Below are positions 36,734-45,226 of a DNA stretch of 50,142 nucleotides, piece by piece. This stretch comes from Clostridia bacterium (GTDB taxonomy: Bacteria; Bacillota; Clostridia; Oscillospirales; Acutalibacteraceae): positions 1-50,142 of the forward strand of contig JAFSDK010000022.1 of the NCBI GenBank assembly GCA_017436255.1, read 5' to 3'. Below the pieces are notes generated by a model. It was not told the origin of the DNA and searched no databases. It saw nothing but the letters and a program-made list of their open reading frames with translations. A program made the position numbers and the translations under genes. Position 1 is the first letter of the stretch. Each line of letters opens with the position of its first letter.

Positions 36734-37901
36734 ATATCCAGTTTTTTTCACTTTTCAATTTATTTATTGTTTTTAGTTGTTCATTGTAGGTTTTATGATA
36801 ATAGAAATTGCCCTTTGCATCGGTAACAAAATAATAATACGAAGTGTTTTCAGTAGGATGCAAAGCCGCATTTATAGCATCAATACCCGGTGAACAAAGC
36901 GGACCGGGCGGCAATCCCTCAATATTGTAGGTATTGTATCGTCCATCATCATTTTGGAACGAATCACCATAATAACAGGTTGGCGATGAACCGAGCGTTT
37001 TAAAAGAATCGCTTTTTAAACGGTTGTAGAAGACTGCCGCTACGTTAGGCAATTCTTCGCTATTCTGGCCAGATTCCATTTGAATAATTGATGCCATTGT
37101 GAGTATTTCATTAACAGAATAACCCATTTTTTTAGCGCGCGCGCGCATTTTATCGGTAAAACGCTTTTCACACTCTTCAAGCATACGTCTTACTGCTAAA
37201 ACTGCACACTCTGACGAATCATAGGAATAAAAATCATAGGTTTCAGGGAACAAATAGCCCTCAAGTACATAATAAGCGTTTTCGCGATTGGCACTATCAA
37301 GAATTTCATACTCCTCACCCACCTTGGTAAGTGCGTCCAAGAAATCTTCCTTAGTGCACACGCCCGCATTTTCAAGCAATGTGGCAATTCCCGGAACCGT
37401 AACCTTTTCGCCATTAACGTTTTTAATATAATCATTTATACCCGTGCCTTCGGGAATTGTTACGGTAACAGTCTCGGCTTTTTGACCCTCACTCATAAGA
37501 ATTTTTGCTAATTCTTCATAACCTATAGAGTTACTAACCGAATAAACGCCATACGAATATTTACCGTCAAAATCGTAAAAGCGCGAATAAACCCTAAATA
37601 ATAATGGGTTTGTAATGGCGCCTGCTTTATCAAGTTCTACCGCTATTTCACGAGTAGACATACCCATCTTAATATCAACCGTAACCTCTCGTCCTCGGCC
37701 TGTACGTTTGCCCAATATTTCGCGAGCAAAAGCAATAGAGGTTGTAGTTATGGCAACCGCTATGAGAACAACAACCGATAATAAAACGAGTCTTACCACC
37801 CTTTTTTTAAGATGTTTTTTGCGGCGTATTTCGGAACGTGTTTCATCTGTCACAACTTCTTGTTCCTTAATGTCTTCTTGCGGAATTTTATTTTCTTCCA
37901 T
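36717..37901 (-). CDS. mltG: Endolytic murein transglycosylase MltG
   Basis: Membrane-anchored lytic transglycosylase thought to terminate glycan strand growth. A charged cytoplasmic N-terminus (1-32), one membrane helix (about 33-55), a LysM-like region and the YceG catalytic domain are present. The domain contains MASIIQMESG (about 265), NRLKSDSFKTLGSSPT and the C-terminal NIEGLPPGPLCSPG (about 325). The motif usually reads SIIEKE; the first Glu is Gln here while the second is kept. 394 aa. AGGAGGG precedes the ATG. Confidence 0.93.
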   Translation of the reverse strand: MEENKIPQEDIKEQEVVTDETRSEIRRKKHLKKRVVRLVLLSVVVLIAVAITTTSIAFAREILGKRTGRGREVTVDIKMGMSTREIAVELDKAGAITNPLLFRVYSRFYDFDGKYSYGVYSVSNSIGYEELAKILMSEGQKAETVTVTIPEGTGINDYIKNVNGEKVTVPGIATLLENAGVCTKEDFLDALTKVGEEYEILDSANRENAYYVLEGYLFPETYDFYSYDSSECAVLAVRRMLEECEKRFTDKMRARAKKMGYSVNEILTMASIIQMESGQNSEELPNVAAVFYNRLKSDSFKTLGSSPTCYYGDSFQNDDGRYNTYNIEGLPPGPLCSPGIDAINAALHPTENTSYYYFVTDAKGNFYYHKTYNEQLKTINKLKSEKNWIYEYFD

Positions 37902-37912
37902 AATGCACCCTC

Positions 37913-38455
37913 CTATCTGTATTTCATAATTTTACTTAGATTTTCAGTTTTTTCACGGTTGCCCGTTAGATACGCTACTATTTCAAGGCCGAAATCAATG
38001 GCTACGCCTGCACCGCAAGCTGTTATTATATTGCCGTCGACACAAACACCATCAGGTATAAATTGTGCGCCCACAAGTTCATCCTCAAATCCATCGTAAC
38101 AGGTTGCCTTTTTACCCATTAATAATCCTAAATGACCTAGAATTGAGGGGGCGGCGCAAATTGCCGCTATCAGTAATTCTTTGTTGTAGGCATATTGTAC
38201 GGCATCTATAACATTTTTGTTGTTTTCAAGATTAATTGTTCCGGGCATGCCTCCGGGTAAAACTACGGCAGACATTTCGTTAAAATCAATATCGGTTATA
38301 CCAATATCGCTCTCAACCTTTATTCCGTGTGAGCCCGTAACGCTTTTACCCGTTACGCCGACCGTCTTGCAGTCAATTCCTGCACGGCGAATTACATCGA
38401 CCGTAGCCAATGCCTCAATTTCTTCAAATCCATCTGCTAAAAATATATAAATCAT
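37913..38455 (-). CDS. DJ-1/PfpI-family protein
   Basis: Class I glutamine amidotransferase-like fold of the DJ-1/YajL group, linked to glyoxal or peptide repair and oxidative stress. The nucleophile elbow AAICAAP has the conserved cysteine near residue 98. ADGFEEIEA at the N-terminus supplies the conserved Glu. The ATG at 38455 follows GTGGAG by 6 bases. 180 aa. It sits between tmk and mltG in the thyX operon; the function is only family-level. Confidence 0.9.
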   Translation of the reverse strand: MIYIFLADGFEEIEALATVDVIRRAGIDCKTVGVTGKSVTGSHGIKVESDIGITDIDFNEMSAVVLPGGMPGTINLENNKNVIDAVQYAYNKELLIAAICAAPSILGHLGLLMGKKATCYDGFEDELVGAQFIPDGVCVDGNIITACGAGVAIDFGLEIVAYLTGNREKTENLSKIMKYR

Positions 38456-38466
38456 ATTTTTCTCCA

Positions 38467-39129
38467 CTAAAAAAGTGTTTTAATTCTATTCTTAATATCT
38501 TGTGCTATATCTTCAATAGATCTCGGCTCGCCATCCGTAGCACAGGGCACTATCTCCCATCCCGAATACTTAGCGGTAAAAAGTGCCGCTGCGCGACAAT
38601 GCTCTAGGTAAACAACATCTCTTTCGTGAATATCTTTTTTTGCATTATCACCGCTATATCTTTTTGAAAGAAGTTTCTGCGAAACGTCGGTAGGCATATC
38701 AAGAAAAATTACCATATCGGGTTTTGGTATACCAATTTTTGTATACTCAAACTCGTAAAGCCAAGAAAGAAAATCTTCCCACTGTGCAGGGTCTAATTTA
38801 GAGGCCTGATGCACCGCGTTAGAGGTGGTATAGCGACCTGCAATAACGGTACCGCCATTATCGTAAAACTCACCCCAACGGGTTTTATATGATGCGAAGC
38901 GGTCAACAGCATAAAAAGTTGATGCCGCATAGGCGTTTACGTCACCCGGTTTTGAGCCAAACTCACCCGATAAATACATTTTAACGAGCGCGCTTGAATC
39001 ACTGTCATAATTCGGGAAGGATACGGTTTGACACTCTACGCCTAACTCGGCAAGAGACTGCGGCAACAATTCAAGTTGGGTTGATTTACCGCAACCGTCA
39101 AGTCCTTCAATTACAATAAGTTTGCCCAT
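38467..39129 (-). CDS. tmk: Thymidylate kinase
   Basis: Phosphorylates dTMP to dTDP using ATP. The P-loop EGLDGCGKST is at residues 8-17. A DRF-like motif is seen in VDRFAS (about 73), AGRYTTSN (about 92) covers the substrate site, and an arginine-rich LID region follows DMPTD (about 145). At 220 aa it is slightly longer than the bacterial norm. It lies 15 bases after thyX, the enzyme that supplies its substrate. Confidence 0.95.
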   Translation of the reverse strand: MGKLIVIEGLDGCGKSTQLELLPQSLAELGVECQTVSFPNYDSDSSALVKMYLSGEFGSKPGDVNAYAASTFYAVDRFASYKTRWGEFYDNGGTVIAGRYTTSNAVHQASKLDPAQWEDFLSWLYEFEYTKIGIPKPDMVIFLDMPTDVSQKLLSKRYSGDNAKKDIHERDVVYLEHCRAAALFTAKYSGWEIVPCATDGEPRSIEDIAQDIKNRIKTLF

Positions 39130-39144
39130 TTTTTAGACTCTCGC

Positions 39145-39906
39145 TCACTTTCCGAGATATTTTGCTCTAATTTCTTTTGCCTGACCGCAAGACATTTTGC
39201 CTTCGGGACAACCGCCTGCAACACAGGGTGGACCCGCTTTTTTAAATATTTCGGGTGCTACGTCTTTAACAAGTGCCAACATTTGATTGGCAACGTCTTG
39301 AATTTCCCACTGTGCACGAGAACAACAACGGTGTCTAAAGAAATTAAGTAAACTGCGGCAGTTCATAGTAAGTATCATCTTGGTTTCGCAAGCGTTGGGT
39401 AAAACGAAGCGTGCGTCCTCTATCGCCTTTTTCTCGGCCATACGCTCGGCAGTTTTTTCATCCTTACCCTCATCTAAAAATGCCTGCTTGTGTTTTTTCT
39501 TTAAAATGGCAGTTATCTCATCATAACGGCGTTGGTCCTCTGCCATAGCCTCTTTAAAAAGCTGCTCGGCTTCGGGTACTGCGGCTATTTCAGGCGGTGT
39601 AACAAACTCAAAGCTCTTCTCGGCAACGTAACGTTGACTCTGCACCGAAAAAGACGCCATACGGTGACGTGTAATCTGTGCCAAAAGAGCGCGCGACACA
39701 CCCTCAATACCAAAGGTAAAACTTACGTGCTCTATTGGGCTTTCGTGACCTATTTCAGAAAGCATCTCAACAAAAGACGTTACCTTTTCGTCGGTTAAGC
39801 CCTGATGTACCGTTTCAATAGTTGAGGGACTATAACAAAGTTTTGCAGCACACGCTATGGTGCGCTCGGGGTCGGGTGTATGTGCAATTAAGGTTACTTT
39901 AGCCAT
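39145..39906 (-). CDS. thyX: Flavin-dependent thymidylate synthase ThyX
   Basis: Methylates dUMP to dTMP with methylenetetrahydrofolate, NADPH and FAD. The ThyX motif RHRx7S is read as RHRMASFSVQS (about residues 83-93), followed by QRY. A second conserved block, FRHRCCSRAQWEIQ, contributes to the active site near 215. The ATG at 39906 is preceded by AAGGAGTG. 253 aa. It opens the thyX-tmk-DJ-1-mltG-U32 operon. No thyA is in the window. Confidence 0.95.
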   Translation of the reverse strand: MAKVTLIAHTPDPERTIACAAKLCYSPSTIETVHQGLTDEKVTSFVEMLSEIGHESPIEHVSFTFGIEGVSRALLAQITRHRMASFSVQSQRYVAEKSFEFVTPPEIAAVPEAEQLFKEAMAEDQRRYDEITAILKKKHKQAFLDEGKDEKTAERMAEKKAIEDARFVLPNACETKMILTMNCRSLLNFFRHRCCSRAQWEIQDVANQMLALVKDVAPEIFKKAGPPCVAGGCPEGKMSCGQAKEIRAKYLGK

Positions 39907-39938
39907 TAAAAACACTCCTTAATATTCTTATTCAATTT

Positions 39939-39967
39939 ATTATACCAAACAATATATATTGATTCAA
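39939..39967 (-). promoter_or_regulatory. SigA-type promoter of the thyX operon
   Basis: Minus strand TTGAAT (39962-39967), 17 bases, TATAAT (39939-39944) preceded by an extended TGG. Strong match; divergent from prs. Confidence 0.8.
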
Positions 39968-40033
39968 CAAAAAATTTTAAAAGAAAGTTGTAAAATTTTG
40001 AAAAAAAGTCTTTTTTCGGCGATTATTTTGTGG

Positions 40034-40039
40034 TATGAT
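40034..40039 (+). promoter_or_regulatory. Extended -10 element of prs
   Basis: TGG followed by TATGAT (40034-40039) fits an extended -10. No clear -35 is visible. The leader to the ATG is about 26 bases. Confidence 0.4.
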
Positions 40040-40071
40040 AGTATTGTTAAAAATTTCAGGGGGTATTGTAT

Positions 40072-41202
40072 ATGGCATCTGTCGATTTCAAACACACTCC
40101 GCACGGTGATTTAGCCATCATCAGCATGCGTGGTTGTGAAGACATTTCCGCAAAAGTTGACTATTATTTAAAACAATGGCGTAACGCCGACGAGGACCAG
40201 ACCTATGTAATTCCTGCAAACTGTCCGCGTTTCGGCTCGGGTGAAGCAAAGGGTGTGCTTGAGCATACCGCACGTGGTCTTGACGCTTACATTATCTGTG
40301 ACTGTTTCAACCACGGCGTTACATACAAAATGTACGGACAAACTGTACCGATGAGTCCCGACGACCATTACCAAGATTTAAAGCGTATTATCGCCGCTTT
40401 TGGTGGTAAAGCAAGTCGTATCACCGTTATTATGCCGATGCTCTATGAAGGCAGACAACACCGCAGAACAAAGCGTGAATCACTTGACTGTGCAATGGCA
40501 CTTCAAGAACTCGTTTCAATGGGAGTTAAGAACATCATTACATTTGACGCTCACGACCCGCGCGTTCAAAACGCCATTCCGCTTGATGGTTTTGATAACG
40601 TACAAGCTACTTACCAGATGATTAAGGCACTTCTTAAGAGCGTGCCCGATATTAAACTTGACCGCGAGCACACCATGATTGTATCTCCCGACGAGGGTGG
40701 TATGGGCAGATGCATCTACTACTCATCTGTTTTAGGCCTTGAACTTGGTATGTTCTACAAGCGTCGTAATTATTCTATTATCGTTAACGGTAAAAACCCA
40801 ATTGAAGCACACGAATTCTTAGGTGCCGACGTTAAGGGTAAAGACCTCATCCTTGTTGACGATATGATTTCATCGGGCGAATCAATGCTTGATATTGCCG
40901 AAAGACTTAAAAAGCGCGGCGCTAACCGTATATTCATCTTCTCAACCTTTGGCCTTTTTGTTGAAGGTTACGAGAAATTTGATGAATATTATGAAAACGG
41001 CTACATTAATAAGATTTTCACCACAAATCTTATCTACAACGAGCCTGAACTTCTTTCAAAACCTTGGTACTGCAACGTAAATATGTCAAAATACATTGCC
41101 CTACTTATCGATACACTCAACTATGACAATTCTATCAGCAACCTACTTAACCCCGCTGACAAGATTAAAAACGTTGTAGCTGAATACAACAAAAACAAGT
41201 AA
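40072..41202 (+). CDS. prs: Ribose-phosphate pyrophosphokinase
   Basis: Makes PRPP from ribose 5-phosphate and ATP for nucleotide, NAD, His and Trp synthesis. The PRPP-binding loop LILVDDMISSGES is near residue 262, and VSPDEGGMGR (about 204) and FDAHDP-like metal sites (about 162) are present. The 376 residues exceed the usual 310-320; the excess includes a C-terminal extension after the PRTase fold and is common in clostridial forms. The ATG at 40072 follows CAGGGGG. Monocistronic with a terminator. Confidence 0.92.
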   Translation: MASVDFKHTPHGDLAIISMRGCEDISAKVDYYLKQWRNADEDQTYVIPANCPRFGSGEAKGVLEHTARGLDAYIICDCFNHGVTYKMYGQTVPMSPDDHYQDLKRIIAAFGGKASRITVIMPMLYEGRQHRRTKRESLDCAMALQELVSMGVKNIITFDAHDPRVQNAIPLDGFDNVQATYQMIKALLKSVPDIKLDREHTMIVSPDEGGMGRCIYYSSVLGLELGMFYKRRNYSIIVNGKNPIEAHEFLGADVKGKDLILVDDMISSGESMLDIAERLKKRGANRIFIFSTFGLFVEGYEKFDEYYENGYINKIFTTNLIYNEPELLSKPWYCNVNMSKYIALLIDTLNYDNSISNLLNPADKIKNVVAEYNKNK

Positions 41203-41207
41203 AAAAG

Positions 41208-41236
41208 AAAACCGACTCTTGCGAGTCGGTTTTTTA
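41208..41236. terminator. Bidirectional terminator between prs and XRE gene
   Basis: AAAACCGACTC (41208-41218) and GAGTCGGTTTT (41223-41233) form an 11-bp stem with a 4-base loop and T-runs on both strands. It serves prs (plus) and the convergent regulator gene (minus). Confidence 0.88.
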
Positions 41237-41452
41237 TTATCTATATGGATTAGGATTGTTTGTTAACTCTACAATATAATCTATGCTTGTATTGTAAAAT
41301 TTTGCTAACTTTATAAGTACATCAATGGGTACATTTAAATTTCCTATTTCATAATCCGAATAGGTTGTTTGATGAATTTGTAAATAGTGTGCTATCTGTG
41401 TTTGTTTTATATCACGGTCTTCTCTTAAATCGCGAATTCTTTTAAACATCAT
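41237..41452 (-). CDS. Small XRE-family HTH transcriptional regulator
   Basis: A 71-residue repressor-like protein that is almost entirely one Cro/C1-type helix-turn-helix. IRDLREDRDIKQTQIAHYLQ is followed by HQTTYSDYEIG and a closing helix DVLIKLAKFY. AGGAGAGGTG precedes the two adjacent ATGs at 41452/41449. The upstream gap carries two palindromes that look like operators, suggesting self-regulation. Regulated targets are unknown. Confidence 0.88.
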   Translation of the reverse strand: MMFKRIRDLREDRDIKQTQIAHYLQIHQTTYSDYEIGNLNVPIDVLIKLAKFYNTSIDYIVELTNNPNPYR

Positions 41453-41475
41453 ATTCACCTCTCCTACGCACATTA

Positions 41476-41525
41476 TCCCTTAAGGGAATATGCCTTATTG
41501 ACTTTTAAGGGAAATTCCCTTAAAA
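41476..41525. promoter_or_regulatory. Two palindromic operator candidates upstream of the XRE gene
   Basis: A perfect 12-bp palindrome TCCCTTAAGGGA (41476-41487) is followed, 15 bases on, by a perfect 11-bp inverted repeat with a one-base centre (41503-41525, arms TTTTAAGGGAA). Both contain the half-site TTAAGGGAA. They fill the gap between the two XRE genes, just upstream of the first one's start, and overlap a possible -10 (GATAAT, minus strand). Confidence 0.65.
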
Positions 41526-41529
41526 TAGT

Positions 41530-41766
41530 TTAGGCAGGAGGTGAACTTTTATTAACGCGTGTACATTTATCGGTCATTTCAAGTAAATCATTGGGTGTAC
41601 AATTAAACAACAAACACATCGTTTCTATATTCTCATAACGTATCGATTTTGTTTCATTGTTTATCATTTTGTTAAAATTTTGATAACTCATACCTAATTG
41701 TTTATACAACCAATATTTTGTCTTTCCGTTTTTCTCTAACAGTTCTTTAGCTCTTAACTTAATCAT
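41530..41766 (-). CDS. Small XRE/Cro-type HTH regulator
   Basis: A 78-residue protein with a single lambda-Cro-like helix-turn-helix. GKTKYWLYKQLGMSYQNFNK is the DNA-binding unit and YENIETMCLLFNCTPNDLLE the conserved C-terminal helices. This HTH_26-like form is common in small Firmicute regulators. The ATG at 41766 follows GAGGATG. It lies between dut and the other XRE gene on the same strand. The targets are not known; the palindromes downstream could serve it as well. Confidence 0.85.
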   Translation of the reverse strand: MIKLRAKELLEKNGKTKYWLYKQLGMSYQNFNKMINNETKSIRYENIETMCLLFNCTPNDLLEMTDKCTRVNKSSPPA

Positions 41767-41827
41767 AAAATACATCCTCGCAGCCGTTTAAATGACAAGC
41801 AATAAATATTATTCTCGTTACAAAAAT

Positions 41828-42265
41828 TTATTTCGTTCCTGTTGAGCCAAATCCGCCTGCACCACGGGAAGTATCGTCAAGTTCATCGCTTAGTTCGAAA
41901 TCAACTTTTAAATAGGGCGCAATAACCATTTGGGCAATACGCTCGCCGCCCTCAATAGTTTGGTCGGTGTTTGAATGGTTGTGAAGTGCCACCATAACCT
42001 CGCCACGATAGTCAGAATCAACTACGCCCACCTTATTGGCAGGGGCTAGTCCCCTTTTGGTAGCAATACCGCTTCTGGCATATATAAAACCTGCATAACC
42101 ATCAGGTATTTCGAGCGCTATACCGGTATGCACAAGTACGGTTTGACCCGCTTTAATAACAATATCTTCGCCACCGCAAGAATATAAATCTGCACCTGCG
42201 GCACAGTCTGAACCGTAGGTTGGCAAAATAGCGTTTTCATTTAACTTTTTAATTCTAACCTTCAT
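41828..42265 (-). CDS. dut: dUTP diphosphatase
   Basis: Trimeric dUTPase that converts dUTP to dUMP, keeping uracil out of DNA and feeding ThyX. All five motifs can be read: SDCAAGADLYS (about residue 19), ARSGIATKRGL (about 66), the catalytic NKVGVVDSDYRGE (about 80-92), GERIAQMVI (about 108) and C-terminal RGAGGFGSTG. The 145-aa length is standard. The start is ATG 42265 or GTG 42268. It appears to end the obg-mrnC-yitT-dut run. Confidence 0.95.
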   Translation of the reverse strand: MKVRIKKLNENAILPTYGSDCAAGADLYSCGGEDIVIKAGQTVLVHTGIALEIPDGYAGFIYARSGIATKRGLAPANKVGVVDSDYRGEVMVALHNHSNTDQTIEGGERIAQMVIAPYLKVDFELSDELDDTSRGAGGFGSTGTK

Positions 42266-42329
42266 CACAATACCATCCCCTTTTTCTGTTCAAGTTAATT
42301 TTAACAGAAAAGCCGCAAAAAGACAATAA

Positions 42330-43187
42330 TTAAATATTGCGCTTAAATCCCTCACCTATTATCTGACCGACGTCGGCAACGATTGTAAACGCCGCACCGT
42401 CAACCTCGCTGACACTGCGAAGCACTGTGCCTACCTCGTGTATACGTACAGCACACAAAAGAAGCACCCTCTTTTCGCCCGTATAACCACCGCGTGCGTC
42501 GATTCGTGTAACGCCACGTTCTAACGATGAATATATCGCCGACGAGACCTTATCGGGAAATGCGGTTATAACATAAATCATTTTGCCCTTATCTGCACCA
42601 TAAAGCATAGCATCAACAACCTTGCTTGACGCATATATTGTAATAATAGAATAAAGCGCACTTTCTATATTACCGTAGGCTATTACCGATAACACAATTA
42701 CAGCGAGGTCTGTAAACATTATTATTCGCCCTACGGGGAAATGCGGATATTTTTTGTTGACGAGTTTTGCTACCGCATCGGCTCCGCCCGTTGTGGCACC
42801 GCGAAGCAATACAAGACTTAAACCAAAACCCGTAGAAATACCGCCAAAAACTGCGGCAAGTATGCCGTCAAGTTTAAATATCGGCAAAAGATATTCGGCA
42901 ATACCCAAGGTGCAAGACAAAATAAAAGTAGCGGCGGCAGTTTTAATAATAAAACTACCGCCGAAATTCTTATACTGTAAAATCAAAAGCGGTATATTTA
43001 GCACAAAAACCGTAATGCCGACAGGCAAACCTAACCAGTAATTAAAAACGGTTGCAATACCTGTAAAGCCGCCGGGTGAAATTTCATTCGGCTCAATAAT
43101 AGAAATTACGCCAAAAGAAAAAATCATACAGCCGACAAGAAAATACACTAAATCTTTAAGCCACTCACTTTTGATTTTTACTTCCAA
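42330..43187 (-). CDS. YitT-family membrane protein
   Basis: Integral membrane protein of unknown transport or regulatory role (DUF161 repeats plus C-terminal DUF2179). Five to six helices occupy about residues 10-195, with the typical NEISPGGFTGIA and GATTGGAD motifs. The cytoplasmic C-terminal domain contains TRIDARGGYTG near 233. 285 aa, normal size. Start is TTG 43187, supported by AGGATG 7 bases upstream. Confidence 0.92.
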   Translation of the reverse strand: MEVKIKSEWLKDLVYFLVGCMIFSFGVISIIEPNEISPGGFTGIATVFNYWLGLPVGITVFVLNIPLLILQYKNFGGSFIIKTAAATFILSCTLGIAEYLLPIFKLDGILAAVFGGISTGFGLSLVLLRGATTGGADAVAKLVNKKYPHFPVGRIIMFTDLAVIVLSVIAYGNIESALYSIITIYASSKVVDAMLYGADKGKMIYVITAFPDKVSSAIYSSLERGVTRIDARGGYTGEKRVLLLCAVRIHEVGTVLRSVSEVDGAAFTIVADVGQIIGEGFKRNI

Positions 43188-43206
43188 GAAAAATCATCCT
43201 TTAAAA

Positions 43207-43587
43207 TTAAATGTTTTCCTTAAAGTTTTCCCATATTCTATTAAATAATTCTTTAACTCGTGTAGAACGGCCATCAATATGAAGATAACCGAAGAGTGTT
43301 TCAAGACCCGTAGCGGTGTGGTATTCACCCTTTGTGGAGTTCTTGGGTGTGTTTGAGGTATGAAGATTTCTACCCCTTTTAAACATAGCGATTTCTTCTT
43401 CACTAAGCATTTCCTTAATTAACTCATACGCCTCACTTTGTGCCGTTGCATTAACAAGTTTTACCGAAATGCTGTGTAAATCACCCGATTTGCGAGGCGT
43501 ATCCGCCAATTTTTCACGCACTAAAAGTCCATAAACCGCATCGCCCACAAAAGCCAAAACCGACGGATTTAATTGTTTTGCATCCAT
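43207..43587 (-). CDS. mrnC: Mini-ribonuclease III
   Basis: Catalytic RNase III domain without a dsRNA-binding domain; matures 23S rRNA ends in Firmicutes. The signature LAFVGDAVYGLLVRE lies near residue 10 and the second acidic motif near GLETLFGYLH (about 98). The 126-aa length is expected. Located 12 bases after obg and 19 before yitT. Confidence 0.93.
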   Translation of the reverse strand: MDAKQLNPSVLAFVGDAVYGLLVREKLADTPRKSGDLHSISVKLVNATAQSEAYELIKEMLSEEEIAMFKRGRNLHTSNTPKNSTKGEYHTATGLETLFGYLHIDGRSTRVKELFNRIWENFKENI

Positions 43588-43599
43588 CCCTATTACCTC

Positions 43600-44877
43600 T
43601 TACGGAACATAATCAAACTCAACGCCGCAGATACTTACGGTGTCGCCGTCGCCGGCGCCCGCCTGCTCAAGCGCCTTAATAATACCACTGCTACGTAATG
43701 CACGCTCAAAATACTGAAGCGACTCGTAGTCGTCGGGGTCAACCTTATTCATAATATCGTCAACCCAATCGGCATCGTCAACATAGTAAATACCGTCACG
43801 ATAATTGATTGTAAAGGTTTGTTTATCCTTAAAGTCAACAACTATGTTTTCAGTGATAACTTCAGGCTCGTATATCTTAATTGCGGGTAGAGTTGCAAGT
43901 GTTGCAGCGGTATGGTCGATAAGTTCCTTAGTACCTTCGGCAATAGCCGCCATAATTGGGAAGAAAGCATAGCCCTTATCGGTAAAATACTTACCGATTC
44001 GCTCGACCTCTTCTTCATCCACCAAGTCGCACTTATTACCAACTACAATTTGCGGGCGCTCACTCAACTCTTCACTGAACACCTTTAATTCATTATTTAT
44101 TTTTTCAAAATCGTCAATGGGGTCGCGACCCTCACTGCCCGAGATATCTATAACGTGTAAAAGCAAACGGCAACGCTCTACGTGACGTAAAAATTCGTGA
44201 CCAAGGCCAACGCCCTGACCTGCGCCCTCGATAAGACCGGGGATATCAGCCATAACGAATGAACTGCCCTCACCCATTCTTACAACGCCCAAAACGGGAG
44301 TTAAGGTTGTGAAGTGATAGTTTGCAATCTTAGGTTTAGCCTCACTTACAACCGACACAAGCGTTGACTTACCAACGTTTGGAAAACCGATAAGACCTAC
44401 GTCGGCCAAGAGTTTAAGTTCAAGGCAAACGTCAAGTTCTTCACCCGGTTTACCGTCGTTAGCATAACGCGGTATCTGGCGGGTAGCCGTTGCGAAGTGG
44501 GTATTACCCCAACCACCGTTACCGCCCTTGGCAATAACAGTAGGTTCATCCGACGAAATATCGGCAATAATTCTACCCGTTTCGGCATCTTTAATAAGTG
44601 TGCCTCGCGGTACGCTTATAACAAGGTGGGGCGCACTTTTGCCCGTACAACGATTAGAACCGCCCTTTTGACCGTCCTCTGCTATATATTTTCTCTTGTA
44701 GCGGAAATCGGCAAGGGTTGACAGGTTATCGTCTACCTTGAATATAATATCACCGCCACGACCGCCGTCGCCACCGTCAGGGCCACCTGCCGCTACGTAC
44801 TTTTCCCTATGAAAGGTAGCCGCACCGTTGCCGCCACGACCTGCTTTAAGATGTATTTTTGCTACATCAACAAACAT
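43600..44877 (-). CDS. obg: GTPase Obg
   Basis: Essential GTPase linking 50S assembly, stringent response and sporulation entry. The glycine-rich Obg fold (1-158) is followed by the G domain with GFPNVGKST (about 166), DIPGLIEGAG (about 212) and GNKCDL (about 280), then an OCT domain (about 345-425). The 425-aa length is that of the Firmicute form. It follows rpmA after a hairpin, in the conserved rplU-prp-rpmA-obg order. Confidence 0.97.
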   Translation of the reverse strand: MFVDVAKIHLKAGRGGNGAATFHREKYVAAGGPDGGDGGRGGDIIFKVDDNLSTLADFRYKRKYIAEDGQKGGSNRCTGKSAPHLVISVPRGTLIKDAETGRIIADISSDEPTVIAKGGNGGWGNTHFATATRQIPRYANDGKPGEELDVCLELKLLADVGLIGFPNVGKSTLVSVVSEAKPKIANYHFTTLTPVLGVVRMGEGSSFVMADIPGLIEGAGQGVGLGHEFLRHVERCRLLLHVIDISGSEGRDPIDDFEKINNELKVFSEELSERPQIVVGNKCDLVDEEEVERIGKYFTDKGYAFFPIMAAIAEGTKELIDHTAATLATLPAIKIYEPEVITENIVVDFKDKQTFTINYRDGIYYVDDADWVDDIMNKVDPDDYESLQYFERALRSSGIIKALEQAGAGDGDTVSICGVEFDYVP

Positions 44878-44897
44878 AAAAAATTCTCCAAATCAAA

Positions 44898-44930
44898 TAA
44901 AATAAAAAGCTCGGGGAAAACCCGAGCTTA
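44898..44930 (-). terminator. Hairpin terminator/attenuator after rpmA
   Basis: AAGCTCGGG (44908-44916) and CCCGAGCTT (44922-44930) form a 9-bp stem with a 5-base loop; the minus strand continues with a T-rich tract. obg begins about 20 bases later, so partial read-through is likely. Confidence 0.82.
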
Positions 44931-44938
44931 ATGTTTAA

Positions 44939-45223
44939 TTACTGCTCAACAGCATAGATGCTAACCTGTTTACGGTCACGGCCAACTCTTTCGAACTTAA
45001 CCTTTCCATCTATTAAAGCAAACAAAGTATCATCAGAACCGATACCTACATTATTGCCCGGATGAAAATGTGTTCCTCTCTGGCGAACGATGATGTTACC
45101 TGCGAGTACAAACTGACCGTCTGCACGCTTAACACCAAGACGTTTAGCTTCGCTATCACGTCCGTTCTTTGTGGAACCCATACCTTTTTTATGAGCGAAT
45201 AATTGAATATTAATCTTTAACAT
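44939..45223 (-). CDS. rpmA: 50S ribosomal protein L27 with cleavable N-terminus
   Basis: L27 lies at the peptidyl-transferase centre. The N-terminus [14 protein letters not shown] shows the Firmicute pre-sequence that must be removed by the protease Prp, after ...QLFA, to expose the functional AHKKG end. The remainder ([17 protein letters not shown], then GTHFHPG) is typical. 94 aa. The prp gene lies immediately upstream. Confidence 0.97.
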   Translation of the reverse strand: MLKINIQLFAHKKGMGSTKNGRDSEAKRLGVKRADGQFVLAGNIIVRQRGTHFHPGNNVGIGSDDTLFALIDGKVKFERVGRDRKQVSIYAVEQ

Positions 45224-45226
45224 GAA

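Noticed and set aside
39950..39961. Palindrome CAATATATATTG in the thyX promoter spacer
   Set aside because: Pure AT-type symmetry is expected often by chance in this composition; not proposed as an operator.
42284..42311. Stem TTTTCTGTT/AACAGAAAA between yitT and dut
   Set aside because: Considered as a terminator, but there is no T-run after either arm; function unclear and the stem is short.
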